DNA from: Ceratopteris richardii
Lineage: Eukaryota; Streptophyta; Polypodiopsida; Polypodiales; Pteridaceae
Assembly (NCBI GenBank): GCA_020310875.1
Contig: CM035412.1
Coordinates: 137,874,761 to 137,938,760 of the forward strand
DNA length: 64,000 nucleotides
Reading direction: 5' to 3'
The translations under genes were made by a program, and so were the position numbers. Positions 1 through 11,356 of this stretch are shown here, in pieces. The notes beneath the pieces were generated by a model that was not told the DNA's origin, did not search any database, and was given only the letters and a program-made list of their open reading frames with translations. How positions within the stretch are numbered: the stretch's first letter is position 1; every line of letters starts with the position of its first letter.

Positions 1-133
1 TATACTAGTTTCTGTTCGCCATTTTAAGCGTCTCGAAGTCTGCTATAGGTCTATCAAAACTCGTCTGGGAAGTTCCGTTCAACTTTTTGAGATACAGTCG
101 ATTTTCTGCATCAAGGTATTTTAGTCACCGGCC

Positions 134-1075
134 ATGGCTGAAAGCAGTGATGTATTTCGTATGTTGGCTGTTGAGGATAAGTTGGATGGTACCAACTACC
201 CGTTGTGGGCTTATGTGATGCGACATGTATTGGTTGCAAAAGGACTATGGAACATTGTGCAGGGTGTTGAAAAACGTCCTATCACACCTGCAACTATTAC
301 AATAAAAGGTACAAAAGCTGATGCAGAAGGTGTTGAAGATGATGATATTCTGCATATTCCTGTTGGTACTACGGTTCCTACTGCACCTACTGCAGAGTAG
401 ATTTGTTGGGATGGCAGAGATGCCCAGGCACATGCATTGATAGCTTTCTCGGTCAAACGTGCCATTATTCCTCATGTACGCTCTTGTAGAACAGCTAAGG
501 ATGCTTGGGATACACTTACCACATTGTACCAAGCTAGGAATGAGGCTCGTGTTGCTTACCTCCGAAAACAGTTGGAGAGTGAGCACATGAATGAAGGTGA
601 TTCTATGGACAATTTGCTAACGAAGATCAAAGACTTGAAGGAACAATTGATTTTTGCTGATGAGGTTATACCAAATAGCTCACTTGTGCAGACCATTCTG
701 AATGGTCTTCCTGATTCATATCAGAGTTTTGCTTCTACTCTTCGATTGATGATGAAAGGCAATCCAAATGCCTTATCATTTGAGGAGTTAGTCTCTGTTC
801 TATTGCAGGAAGATCAGTCCAGGCAGAACAGGTCCATTATGCGAGTTGCAGATCAAGCTTTCCTGGCTAGTCAGAAGGGCAAAGGCAAATGGAGCTCTTC
901 AACTAGTAAGCAGAAATCTGCTAATTCTGCATATTCAAAGAAGGAAGATAAAGATGAGAAGAAATAAAAAAAGCAGAAATTATTTTGTAAGTACTATAAA
1001 GGGAATGATCATATCATAAAAAACTATCCAAAACTGGCTGCTAAAGAGGCAAAGAAGAAAGAGGTTGGAATGGTT
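134..1075 (+). pseudogene. C1 gag (UBN2-type) with decayed zinc knuckle
   Basis: Nucleocapsid/capsid precursor of a copia element, which would form virus-like particles and bind the RNA template. The ATG at 134 starts MAESSDVFRMLAVEDKLDG, followed by the TNYPLW motif typical of copia gag N-termini. A TAG at 398-400 replaces a Gln codon; the frame reopens to about 964, where a TAA lies before the zinc knuckle. The knuckle at 985-1027 should be C-X2-C-X4-H-X4-C, but its second and third cysteines read Tyr, so it cannot bind zinc. The copy at 9776-13914 keeps all cysteines. Confidence in identity is high; it is non-functional. Confidence 0.9.
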
Positions 1076-1560
1076 GTTGTAGAGGCCTCTACACCAAAAA
1101 CGGAGTCTGCTAATCTTGTGCAGGAAGAAGAATGGGTGTTTACTAATGTTTGCAGTTTTGACCCATCTTCTCATGATCAGTGCATGTCTGCAGTAGACTC
1201 AGATGTTTGGTATTTTGATAGTGGGGCAACCAAACATATTACCTCGCAGCGCAGTTTCTTCTCTTCACTTGAGCCTGTCCCTATAGGGAATACTGTTACA
1301 TGTGCCAACAACTCCTCTTATCCTGTTATGGGAGTTGGTAAGATCATTTTGACTACTGCTGATGGTAGTTCTTTCACTTTGTCAGATGCTTTATTTGTGC
1401 CAGGGATCAAGAAGAACCTGTTATCAGTTTCTGCATTAAGCCAAGATTGGCTTGGTTTTGAAATTTGTTGATGACAGGTGTACAATTCATGATCTGTCAA
1501 ATGGCAATGTGATTATTGCTTCTGGCATTTTATGTCGTGGGCTATATAAGCTCATAGACT
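1076..1560 (+). pseudogene. C1 protease domain
   Basis: Retroviral-type aspartic protease region of the copia polyprotein, which would cleave Gag-Pol. The segment VWYFDSGATKHIT places the catalytic Asp in an intact DSGA motif at 1217-1228. A frameshift at about 1440-1470 breaks the link to the following pre-integrase domain; the same residues are continuous in the 9776-13914 copy. The domain length is normal for copia. The motif is intact although the ORF is not; the A and B copies have lost it. Confidence 0.85.
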
Positions 1561-2480
1561 ATGAAAGATCAGTAAATGATTTGGCATGTGCAGTAAATGA
1601 TTCTCAGGCTACGTCAGATGCAAAGCTTTGGCATGCATGCTTTGGTCATCTGAATTTTGCTAGTTTGCTATGCCTATAGAAATTTGAAATGGTGTCCTCT
1701 TTGCCCAAACTTGAGGCACCTGGAAAACATGTTTGTGAAGGCTGTATTTTGGGCAAAATACAGCGCTCGTCCTTTCCAAAAGATGGTTCAGTTTGGGCTA
1801 CTCAGAAATTGCAGCTTGTACGTAGTGATGTCCGTGGTCCTATGCAGACACCTTCTTTTGGGAATTATCTTTACTTCGTGACTTTCATCGATGATTTTTC
1901 CAGGCATGCATGGGTATATCCATTGAAGGCAAAGTCTGAAGTCACGTGCTTCAAATAGTTTTTGGTTTTGGCTGAAAATCTGTCAGCATGTAAAATGGGC
2001 ACCCTTTGTTCTGATCGAGGGGGGGAATATATGTCTTCTGATTTTAATGCATTTCTGGCTGAACATGGGATAAAAAACCAGTGTACAATGCCGTATACAC
2101 CTCAATAGAATGGAGTTGCTGAACGAAAGAACAGGTCACTCATGGAGATGGCGAGGTGTATGGTCAAGAGTCAGGCTTTACCACATAGTTTCTAGCTTGA
2201 GGCTGTGATGTGTGCAGCATATATACTGAATAGGTGTCCCACTAAAGCGTTGTAGTCTATCACTCCATATGAGGCTTGGCATGACCCCAAGCCATCTGTT
2301 GCTCATCTGCGTGTTTTTGGTTGTTTGGCATATGCATTAGTGCCTGAACAACATCGCAAAAAATTGGATGATAAAGCAGTAAAATGTATTTTTGTTGGGT
2401 ATAGTTCTGAAAGTAAAGGCTATCGTTTGTATCATCCACAGACTAAACACATTCTAGCTAGTCATGATGTTGTTTTTGTG
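1561..2480 (+). pseudogene. C1 pre-integrase and integrase core
   Basis: Integrase inserts the cDNA into the host genome. The HHCC zinc-binding part is visible as LWHACFGHLNF near 1625 and HVCEGCILGK at 1727-1756. The core begins at RSDVRGPMQTP, where other copies have [17 protein letters not shown] and [12 protein letters not shown] follow. TAG stops occur near 1678, 1958, 2107, 2193-2195 and 2255. Most are CAG to TAG relative to related copies. The TAG at 2193-2195 replaces Leu (TTG) and is also present in two other copies. The region ends with FVGYSSESKGYRLYHPQ, the usual copia integrase C-terminal motif. Confidence 0.88.
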
Positions 2481-2519
2481 GAAGATGCTATTCAGCCATT
2501 TCTTTCATGTACTAAGGAG

Positions 2520-3480
2520 ACATCTGTTAGCTCCTTTGTGATGAGACTGAGCCTGTTTTGTTTGATGAAGCACAAAATTCAGAAAATTAGATGGCTGCTA
2601 TGCAATCTGAATATGATGCAATAATGAAGAATGGTACTTGGTCTTTATGTGACTTGCCTCCTGGCAAGAAGGCCATTGGCACTAAGTGGGTATACAAGCT
2701 GAAGCGTAAACCTGATGGTACAGTTGATAGGTATAAGGCTAGGCTTGTTGCAAAGGGTTATGCACAGGAAAGAGGCATTGATTTTGATGAGACCTTTGCA
2801 CCTACATGCCGTATGACTACTGTTCGAAGCATTTGTGCACTCGCAGCCCATCATGGTTGGAATGCACATTAGTTGGACATTAAAACTGCATTTCTGAATG
2901 GTGACTTGCATGAAGAAGTGTATGTTTTTCAGCCCCGTGGCTTTGTGCAAAAAAGGGCATGAAAACCAGGTGTGCAGGTTAAAGAAGGCATTATATGGTT
3001 TAAAGCAAGCACCATGTGCTTGGTATGAGAAGATACATGCCTATTTGATTGCACATGGTTTTGAGAACAGTCCAACTGAAAGCACCTTATATGTTAAGTG
3101 TGCTAATGATGTGCTTCTGATCATTGTTGTGTATGTTGACGACATGCTGCTCACTGGTCCTATTGAGAAGCATATTGCTGATTTTAAGGCTGATTTGCAT
3201 GCCTCATTTGAGATGTCTAATTTGGGGCATTTGCATCATTATTTGGGCATTCAGTTTATGCACGTTGATGGTGGAATGGCTTTGTGTCAAACGAAATATA
3301 TTGACACATTATTGCAGTGTTTTGGCCTTGAAGACTGTAAGCCTATTGCCACTCCTATGGAGACAGGTTTACGATTGAGTCTTCATGATGCTGGAGATGC
3401 ATTTGATGCTGTTCTCTATCAACAGGCTGTCGTATGCTTGATTTACTTATGCATTACTCGGCCATATATTTAGTTTGCTG
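2520..3480 (+). pseudogene. C1 reverse transcriptase
   Basis: Copia reverse transcriptase, which copies element RNA to cDNA in cytoplasmic particles. It opens at 2591 with MAAMQSEYDAIMKNGTWSL, followed by AIGTKWVYKLKRKPDG, KARLVAKGYAQ and a YVDDMLLTGP active-site segment with YVDD at 3132-3143. A TAG near 2872 (CAG in relatives) and a frameshift near 2950 split the frame; a further TAG lies near 3472. Catalytic Asp residues survive in the DNA but the protein cannot be made in one piece. The linker between integrase and RT is shortened: 2530 joins ETSVSS directly to the DETEPV segment, whereas C2 has about 100 more residues there. Confidence 0.9.
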
Positions 3481-4088
3481 TGTCATAGATGAGCAGGTTT
3501 ATGCATTGCCCAGGAGTCAAGCATTGGCAGGCGGTTAAGCATATCTTTGGCTACTTGAGTGGTACTCGGCTACTTGGGTTGTTTTATCCCAAGGGGGGAT
3601 CACTACCACCATATTTGCATGCTTTTTTTGACTCTGATTGGGCTGGTTGCTATGACACTCGTGTGTCCACTAGTGGCTTTTGCTTCATGCTTGATAGCTC
3701 ATGTATATCTTGGTTGAGCAAGAAGCAGCCTACTGTGGCCACTTCTAGTTGTGAAGCTAAGTATAGGGTAGCTTTCACAGCGACTGTTGAGTGTGTGTGG
3801 CTCAGAAGCCTTATGGCTGATTTGGGTGTTGGTCAGTCTTTTGCCACCACCATCTTCACTAACAGTCAGAGCGCATTGGCAGTTGCGAGGAACCCTGTGT
3901 TCCATGCTCGCATTAAGCACATTGAGGTGCATTATCATTATGTCAGGGAGAGGTTCTCTGCTAGGGAGATTAGCTTGGCATATGTGCCCACGCAGGAGAA
4001 CATTGCAGACCTTTTCACGAAGGCTCTACCTAGGGAGAAGTTTGAAGTTTTCCGCAAAGCTTTGGGCTTACTTCCTTTTGTGGAGTGA
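3481..4088 (+). pseudogene. C1 RNase H domain
   Basis: Removes the RNA strand during cDNA synthesis. It is recognised from MSRFMHCPG, FFDSDWAGCYDTR, the SSCEAKYR segment carrying the catalytic Glu, and ENIADLFTKALPR at the C-terminus. The FTDSQSAL motif reads FTNSQSAL (codon 3861-3863), so one catalytic Asp is Asn here; the C2 copy keeps Asp. The stop at 4086-4088 follows GLLPFVE, the normal end of pol in this family. A TAG at about 3487-3489 precedes the domain. Confidence 0.88.
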
Positions 4089-4150
4089 TTTCCACATAGC
4101 TTGGCACTTCCTTATACATGAGTGCCAGCTCCTTGTTCACCGCATCACTC

Positions 4151-4162
4151 CTAGGGGGGATT
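4151..4162 (+). other. C1 polypurine tract
   Basis: The short tract CTAGGGGGGATT lies directly before the TG of the 3' LTR, about 60 bp after the pol stop. It would prime plus-strand DNA synthesis. The same tract occurs next to the LTRs at 10001-10012 (- strand) and 48011-48024. Confidence 0.85.
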
Positions 4163-4391
4163 TGTTGATATATTTAGGTAGTGATGTGTGTGATCACACT
4201 AGGACTGCCGGGGCACTTTTTTCCCTCTTTAAGAGGTTTTTTTCCCCGGCTTGTATATACGCCTAATGCCTTAATGGGCTACTTATCTTTGTACATTCTC
4301 TAGTAATACATTTTGTATTGTGTGTTGTGCTCCAAGCTTCTTCTCCTTCCTTGTGTTGTTTGCGTGCTTCCACAGACGTCTATCTCCAACA
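4163..4391 (+). repeat. C1 3' LTR (229 bp)
   Basis: Starts TGTTGATATATTTAGG and ends CTATCTCCAACA, giving the short inverted termini TGTTG/CAACA. The 229-bp length equals the LTRs at 43279-43507 and 29479-29707. The next base begins gypsy sequence, so the boundary is sharp. The matching 5' LTR and target duplication lie outside the window. Confidence 0.93.
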
Positions 4392-6640
4392 TATTATTCC
4401 ACCTTGAAAATGGGTCAATGCTATGTTTCCCTTGCAGGACTAGAATTCGATCCTATCCCTTGTAAGAAGATTTCCTTAGAGTCAGATGAAGGTTTCATTA
4501 TAATGGATTCAATCTCCAATTTATCCTTCATTTATTCATCCTTAAAAGTTTCATTTATAATGACTACCATACAAATTTGCATCATGCCCATCTTCATGAG
4601 TACACTCCATCATCATCACAATTTTCTGATTGACACATATGTCCAAAGTGGCTATGATTTCTATTCGTACATATGGTTCAAATTCTTCATCATTCAAGAT
4701 TTGGGGTATGTAAGCAAGATCTTCTGTAGATCTAAGAAATTTTGAGTTATGTTCTCTTGCGAATAATCTTTTCTCATATCATTTAATAGCTTTGCATATG
4801 CATAGTTGAGTATCCTCATGCCTCCATGAAGGATCACCGAAGTCTACACTATGTATTGACAAATCATGTACCTCCTTGAGGACAAGGTTCCACTGCAATG
4901 GAGGAACATTCACATGAAAAATCATGTAAGTTGATTTTTCAAGTCACATGGAAGTGTTGCAACTACAAGGAATCTCCACCCCACCAATCTTGGACAAATT
5001 CCAATTGTCTCATGAATGGTCCATCTAAGATCACATCATAGTTGCATACTTCTCCAAATTGATAAATAACTAGGGTATGCTCAAACTCCACACCACAAGT
5101 GGTTAGCATTATGATTTCCAAGAATGATATAGTTCTTTATACAAGTTCATATATAATGTGTAGTTTCATTGTCATTGAATGCTAGACAAGTTGACCCCAT
5201 GTTTCCCATGATTCTTTACTTGCTATAACAACTGATCTTGCGTCCATAATAACTTTGGTGGTATAAAAATTGAAGGTGATTAAAAGACAAGTGCCACCTT
5301 CATCTCCTTCTCTATAGTCGTCAACTTTGTCTACATGGATCTCAACCACTAGTGATCCTACCTTGACCGAGTTCATTTCTTATCTAGAGGTTTTTCTATG
5401 TTCAAACATTCCATCAACTTCTCTCACATATGAGGCTTGAGTTATAACAACTCTTTTACTACCTGCATGCATTGAGTGTTTGATTTTCCAAGATCTCTCA
5501 TGGAGTTCGAGCTTTCTTCATTAGATCTGTGTCTCATCAATATCATTGTTGGAGCTTGATGATAATCATATGCTTGCTCATATGGACCAATATAGTTAGG
5601 AGGTGCACAAATTGATTGCATCTTCTCCTAGTACACGACTTGCAAACCCTTTTATGATTGAAATTACTTCATGGTTCTCTATCCGTGCGTATCTCAGCTT
5701 CGTTCTTTTCTTGAATGCACTCTTTAAATATTGGATCGAGTATCCTAGTTGTAGGAATGGGGGATGATAGTTTTTTTAGAAAAGTTTGAGTAATCCATAT
5801 CATCTTCTTGCACATGTTTGATCTTTCCTTCTCCAAGTCTCATATTGGATAACACTTCTTGTGTTGTTATAGACTTGCTCCTATTGCTATTCTTGACCGA
5901 TATGCTTTTAAGAGCTTCTAAATCTTCAAGCAGAGGATCTGGTAGAAATAATCTTGCCTAGTGGTTGTGAGCCACTTTCATTAAATATTGTGTGTGTTTT
6001 ATGCTTACAAGGATTTCTCTTTCAAGTTCTTACTAAAATCTTCTCTAAGTCTCCTACTTGTTTTTCCCAATTTTTGTTTTGCTCTTTCTCTTCTAGCTCT
6101 CCACTTTTGCACCTTCTTCCATCTTGAGGAATCCCGTGGTTCAACTAAATTCTCTACTACAATTCGCGATTGCTCCTTCCGTGTTGAGTCCTCACACACT
6201 TTTGACTTCTCTTTACTTGGCTAATATTTTATACCTTCCTCTTTACTTGTGCTCTAATCATCGATTTGGTTAAACTACATTCTCCATTTCACTCCTAGAG
6301 GGGATATATTAACTCTCAACATTAAGCTACGTGGATGGTTGTAAATTATTGGGATTTTTAGGACAATCCTTGAAAATGTGCTCATTTCCACAATGAAAAT
6401 GCTAACCATATTCCCACCTGTTTCGAGGTGGCACATTTGACATAGGGAAATCTCGAATGACTTGATCACCACCACATCTATAGTAAGGTCCATTATGTTG
6501 TGCTCCATGGGTGAGCACCTCTCAGAGGTGACGGCCAAAAAGAGGATACTCTTCCATAGCTTGATCGTGAGCTTCCCCAATATCCCACACCTAGGGGGTG
6601 AGTCCTTATGAGCCCATGGCAATGACACACTAGGAAGCAT
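4392..6640 (-). mobile_element. Gypsy relict G1: linker, protease and gag
   Basis: A heavily decayed Ty3/gypsy fragment read on the minus strand, recognised by collinearity with G3 and G5. 4392-4860 matches the protease-RT linker of G3 (17500-17900). 5182-5400 matches the protease: EGDEGGTCLLITFN lines up with EGDEGNTCQPITYN of G5, but the catalytic DTGA has become DARS (5244..5233). 6005-6199 is a basic region like the one in G5 gag. Two zinc knuckles lie at about 6447-6485 and 6359-6399; the first has lost Cys and His, the second keeps CGNEHIFKDCPKNP. Reverse transcriptase is absent, probably lying left of the C1 insertion and outside the window. Confidence 0.8.
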
Positions 6641-7190
6641 ATGTGTTGATCTGTTTTCCTTGAATTAAACTTTTTATCAACCCTTGATTCAAGAAAATGT
6701 CTAGTAATGATAATGTTTTCCCAACCTCTGTGAGTATTTGGGTATCCGATATGGCCTCCTCTCCATAAGGATGAGACCTATGGCATGAAACCATGGAGAA
6801 TGATGGATTAAGCTGCTCATATGTAGGCTACATTTTTTAATGGCTTTCGGTTGGCACCTTGGATGCTTCTCAAGATAGGTTGTGGATCGGTCCCTATTAT
6901 CTCTTGATAATTGCACAAGTACTATAAAGACCATCTCATCAAAATGCTTCCTTTTATCCTCTCATTGAGGTTGACTTGTATATCATCCAAGCCATGTCAT
7001 AAGACTTGGTATCAGAGCTCTTTTGTTGCGAGCATCTATGACAATGTGATGGAGCATGGAATGCATTAGCAATGCATGAAGCTTGGAAAAATAATGTCCA
7101 TGATTTGGCAAGTGTGGGCAAGGCAAGAAAGCAACCTATGCTCAAAGGAACCAAAAAGCTATATATATCGGCTTATGGAAGCGTAGCATG
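6641..7190. other. Non-coding block, possible LTR end and primer site
   Basis: No convincing coding sequence. A TATA-like ACTATAAAG lies near 6930, followed about 75 bp later by a perfect initiator tRNA-Met primer-binding sequence. This resembles the end of an LTR (perhaps starting TGTTGATCTG at 6644) followed by a primer site, but I see no second LTR in the window, so an element cannot be delimited. Confidence 0.4.
7007..7018 (+). other. tRNA-iMet-type primer-binding site
   Basis: TGGTATCAGAGC is the 12-base complement of the 3' end of plant initiator tRNA-Met, used by many copia and non-autonomous LTR elements. It is a 12/12 match. No gag or pol follows, so it would belong to a non-autonomous or deleted element. 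Confidence 0.55.
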
Positions 7191-7196
7191 GTGAGT

Positions 7197-7730
7197 TGTG
7201 CTTTGGGTGGTTCCTTCCCCTTCTACAACTAGAGAAGACATGGAAGTGTTTCATAAAAATGATGTACCATGCTTTTTTCTAGTGCAAAATGAGCTTCATG
7301 GGGGTTAAGTTAGCACTTCGACCAACATACACCCTTCTTCCAAGTACAGGGCAACATCGTAGGCTAGATTTGTGCTTTGGTCAATCCATGCCCCTTGCAT
7401 GGAAACAACAACTCGTGGAGTAGACTTCATGCTTCAACCCATCCATTCCCCTTTGGCTTCATATCATATAAGTGGGATGGACTCACACTATGGATGATCC
7501 ATGCTCCATCAACAAGGCCACACTTTCAACTCAGGTCGATCTCATGCTTCAACTGGCTCATAGCCCTTGGCAAAGGCTACATGGCTGTGGGGTGAGCTTG
7601 CTCTTTGGTTGGGTCACACCCCTTCTGCACAAGGGTAAACGTCATGTTGCAAGGTGAACTTGTGCTTCGGATGGTCCCTTCTTTGTGACCCCAAGTTTCA
7701 TCAAGCAAGGTGAGTTTGCACTTATATATA
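7197..7730 (+). repeat. Degenerate 58-bp tandem repeat
   Basis: A motif of the form TGTGCTTCGGTTGGTCCATG recurs at about 7199, 7312, 7372, 7430, 7487, 7546, 7601, 7663 and 7720, so the period is 55-62 bp. Each unit has the motif, a 'ccccttctrcaagg'-like segment and a short link. The copies are strongly diverged. No long open frame spans the array. It could be internal to a non-autonomous LTR element primed at 7007. Confidence 0.7.
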
Positions 7731-9775
7731 CATTCAACAACGTTTCCTACATGGTTCTTGGCTCCTATTGCAAGCATAAACCCTAGCAAGGTTCCTTGGG
7801 GCTCTTGGCTTACCTCCATGGGAACTTCAGTTTGGTAGGCATCCCAAGTGTCTATCCAACTACGTCCAAGCTCAATGCAAACGCACTCCCGTGTTTGTGA
7901 ACACCCATCATGAGATGGATCCCCCTCTAATCCATATTGAACCAACTTATCTCAAGTTATCTTGAACAATCTGCCAAAAGCAACACGCATGCTTACATGA
8001 AGCACAATCCTACAAGGTTTTAACCTCCCATCTCTACTCCATCTATCTCTTGGGAATTCGAATTCTACAAGGTGTGCATATTGCAATGTGCCATTGCCAA
8101 GATTAGGAGGACCCTTGTTCTTCTAGAGGCAATGCAGGTTATGTGTGTCTGCTTCAGCTCAAAAGGTATGTGGACAATCGTGAAATATGTTCAAGACCAA
8201 TGCAACAAGTCTTGGAACTCTTTTGGGATTCTTCCTGTAGGCAGTCACCATTCATGAAGTGGTCCGGTTATGATAGCCATGTGAAAATTCAACTAGTATC
8301 AACATGAGCCCACTTTGTTGGCTTGCTTTCTTACTCTTATTGACAATGTGTGCACATGGATATCTTCGTTAGCAAAAGTCCCTCAAAGGTGAGCGAATTC
8401 TCAACCCATCAACAATCCACAAGGTACATAGCGACACATGCAAAAAGGGGTCAAAAGTGGAAATTCTAACCCCTAGTGCGAATTTGGGATTTCTAGCCAC
8501 ATGTAAAATCTAACCAATGGTCCGACTTTGCATCACACCTACTCACTCCTTGGGAAAGGTTCAAGTGAACCGTTTTTGACTCATCTTAAACTATTCTTGG
8601 ATCCAAAATATATGCAACATTGTTTGGTATTTTGTACAAATCTCATCAACAACTTCAAATGCAATTTTTATATGTGCAAATTTCTAGCATGTCGCTTGTT
8701 CAACTAACTTGCTGGTGTCACACACAAGTCTAAGTCACACCAAAAACAAAGTCTCACACCCATGGATTATGCATTGGTGACTTATAGTGGGAATGAAAAA
8801 TGTGAGAGAGAAGCATGCATTATCTCTTTGGTTTGCCCATCTTTCATCTCCCCTCCTTCTTGCTATCACATAGGCCTTGGATGAACCTTTTCCACTTGGT
8901 CCTCTTGGTCACCTTGCTATGATATAGGCCTTGAGTCACACCTGTTATTCAGGGTCGTTGTGTTGTTATGCGGGCCTCTCTTTCACCTCTTAGTTATCTT
9001 TCCCCGGGGAGATCCAAAATGCAAGCACCAGGGTGTTTTCTTCTCAACATCGGACCTTTGGGCTTGTTCCCTCACCCATGCATATGGGGGGGATCAAGCT
9101 TTCATGCAACAATGAAGCTGAGTAATCTTCGGAATGGACCGCGCACCCCCATGGTCATCTTGTAATTTGGATGCAAACTTGGAGTTTTCTTCTTCAACTA
9201 AGGTTAAGGCCTCAAACAATGTGTTTTAGCTTCTCTTCCCTTCATGCAGGTTAAGCCAAAATCTATCTTGGCGTAGAGACCTTCTTGGCAAAAAAGTGAA
9301 TCCTTGCAAGTGGCAACTATTGAGAACTTCACCATGAGCATTTCAAATTATATTTTCTCTATTCAGAGGGCACTCTCTTGGCTTGTGGGAAAGGTATGCT
9401 TTGCAGAGAGTTCAATATAATGGGAAAAATACTCAATTCTGGGCAACAAGGCCTCTCTCGAGTCCAATGCACAGTTGAATTTGCTCCATGTAAGGGGCAA
9501 AAGTGAAGGCTTGTTGGCCAAGTGGTAGTTGGCTCTCAGTTCTTGTGGAAAATTGTGAGCTTGTCACTTCTATGTACATAATGCTTCATATCTTTGCAAA
9601 GTTGTGAGAGCTAGAACCTCTTGGTGCAAACACAAGATCAGCTTCAAGCAAGAAGCAAAGGGTGAAATGACTTGTCTTAGTGGATAGGCATTCTTCAAGT
9701 TTTAAAATGGACAAAAGTGGTTCATCTTGATAGGAGGCCTACGTGATCCAATGTGCAAACACAAGGATCTACTCC
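7731..9775. other. Unassigned non-coding sequence
   Basis: I see no protein-family motif and no clear RNA gene here. Short open frames (for example 8072-8257, 8968-9165) lack recognisable domains. A phrase 'tgctatca/gatataggcctt' occurs at about 8869 and 8924, hinting at a short local duplication. Probably ancient transposon-derived sequence. Confidence 0.5.
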
Positions 9776-10000
9776 AGAAGGGAGACGTCTGCGGAAGCAC
9801 GCGAACAGCACAAGGAAGAAGAAGAAGCTTGGAGCACAACACACAAGACTGAATGTATTACTAGAGAATGTACAAAGATAAGTAGCCCATTAGGGCAACA
9901 GGCGTATATACAAGCTGGGGGAAAGAAACCTCCTAAAAGGGAAAAAGTGCCCCGGCGGTCCTAGAGTGTTCACACACATCACTACCTAAATATATCAACA
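9776..10000 (-). repeat. C2 3' LTR
   Basis: On the plus strand it ends TATATCAACA at 10000, the complement of the LTR start TGTTGATATA. The outer end near 9776 is eroded: the expected TGTTGGAG is replaced by a degenerate 'agaagggag' before GACGTCTGCGG. The polypurine tract lies next to it at 10001-10012. Confidence 0.88.
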
Positions 10001-10074
10001 AATCCCCCCTGGGAGTGATGCGGTGAACAAGGAGCTGACACTCATGTATAAGGAAGTGCCAAGCTATGTGGAAA

Positions 10075-11356
10075 TCACTCCACAAAAGGAAGTAAGCCCA
10101 AAGCTTTGCGGAAAGCTTCAAACTTCTCCTGCATGGGCACATATGCCAAGCTGATCTTCCTAGCAGAGAACCTCTCCCTGACATAGTGATAATGCACCTC
10201 AATGTGCTTAGTGCGAGCATGGAACACAGGGTTCCTCGCAACTGCCAATGCGCTCTGACTGTCAGTGAAGATGGTGGTGGCAGAAGACTGGCCAACACCC
10301 AAATCAGCCATAAGGCGTCTGAGCCACACACACTCAACAGTCGCTGTGAAAGCTGCCCTATACTCAGCCTCACAACTGGAAGTGGCCACAGTAGGCTGCT
10401 TCTTGCTCAACCAAGATATACATGAGCTACCAAGCATGAAGCAAAAACCAGTGGTGGAGAAACGAGTGTCATAGCAACTAGCCCAATCTGAGTCAGAAAA
10501 AGCATGCAAATCTGGCGGTAGTGATCCCCCCTTGGGATAAAACAACCCAAGTAGCCGAGTACCACTCAAGTACCGAAAGATGCGCTTAACCGCTTTCCAA
10601 TGCGTGACTCCTGGGCAATGCATAAACCTGCTCATCTGTGAGACAGCAAACTGAATATCTGGCCGAGTAATGCATAAGTAAACCAAGCATCCAACAGCCT
10701 GCTGATAGAGAACAACATCAAATGCATCTCCAGCATCATGAATACTCAATCGTAAACCTATCTCCATAGGAGTGGCAATAGGCTTATAGTCTTCAAGGCC
10801 AAAATGCTGCAATAATGTGTCAATATATTTCATTTGACACAAAGCCATTCCACCATCAACGTGCATAAACTGAATGCCCAAATAGTGATGCAAATGCCCC
10901 AAATCAGACATCTCAAATGAGGCATGCAAATCAGCCTTAAAATCAGCAATATGCTTCTCAATAGGACTAGTGAGCAGCATGTCGTCTACATAGACAACAA
11001 TGATCAGAAGCACATCATTAGCACGCTTAACATATAAGGTGCTTACAGTTGGACTATTCTCAAAACCATGTGCAATCAGATAGGCATGTATCTTCTCATA
11101 CCAAGCACGTGGTGCTTGCTTTAAACCATATAACACCTTCTTTAACCTGCACACCTGGTTTTCATGCCCTTTCTGCACAAAGCCACGGGGCTGAAAAACA
11201 TACACTTCTTCATGCAAATCACCATTCAGAAATGTTGTTTTAATGTCCAACTGATGTACATTCCAACCATGATGGGCTGCAAGTGCACAAATGCTCCGAA
11301 CAGTAGTCATACGGCATGTAGGTGCAAAGGTCTCATCAAAATCAATGCCTCTTTCC
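10075..11356 (-). pseudogene. C2 reverse transcriptase (C-terminal part) and RNase H
   Basis: An open frame of 411 codons (11310..10075), with homology reaching upstream to 11356. It includes MTTVRSICALAAHHGW, QVCRLKKVLYGLKQAPRAWYEK and the YVDDMLLT active site, then RNase H with FSDSDWASC, SSCEAEYRAA and FTDSQSALA, so all catalytic acids are present. Compared with C1, 13 codons are missing near the C-terminus: VPMQE joins directly to KFEAFRK, removing the ADLFTKALPR motif. The gap lies between two GGAGAA repeats, which suggests slippage. The upstream RT part continues past an in-frame stop at about 11357-11359 (CAG in C1). Confidence 0.9.

Larger units (their letters stand above)
1..4391 (+). 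mobile_element. Copia element C1, 5' end outside the window
   Basis: A decayed Ty1/copia retrotransposon with the order leader, gag, protease, integrase, reverse transcriptase, RNase H, polypurine tract and 3' LTR. Integrase before reverse transcriptase is the diagnostic copia order. The 5' LTR lies left of the window; positions 1-133 match the leader found after the primer site of the related copy near 43741-43862. The frame is broken by many stops and several frameshifts, so no functional polyprotein can be made. It is closely related to the copies at 9776-13914 and 43279-48249. Its right end abuts a gypsy relict at 4392, so it probably inserted into that relict. Confidence 0.93.

Noticed and set aside
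4320-4745. 141-codon plus-strand ORF after C1
   Set aside because: It starts in the LTR and runs antisense through the G1 protease-RT linker; it is a shadow frame.
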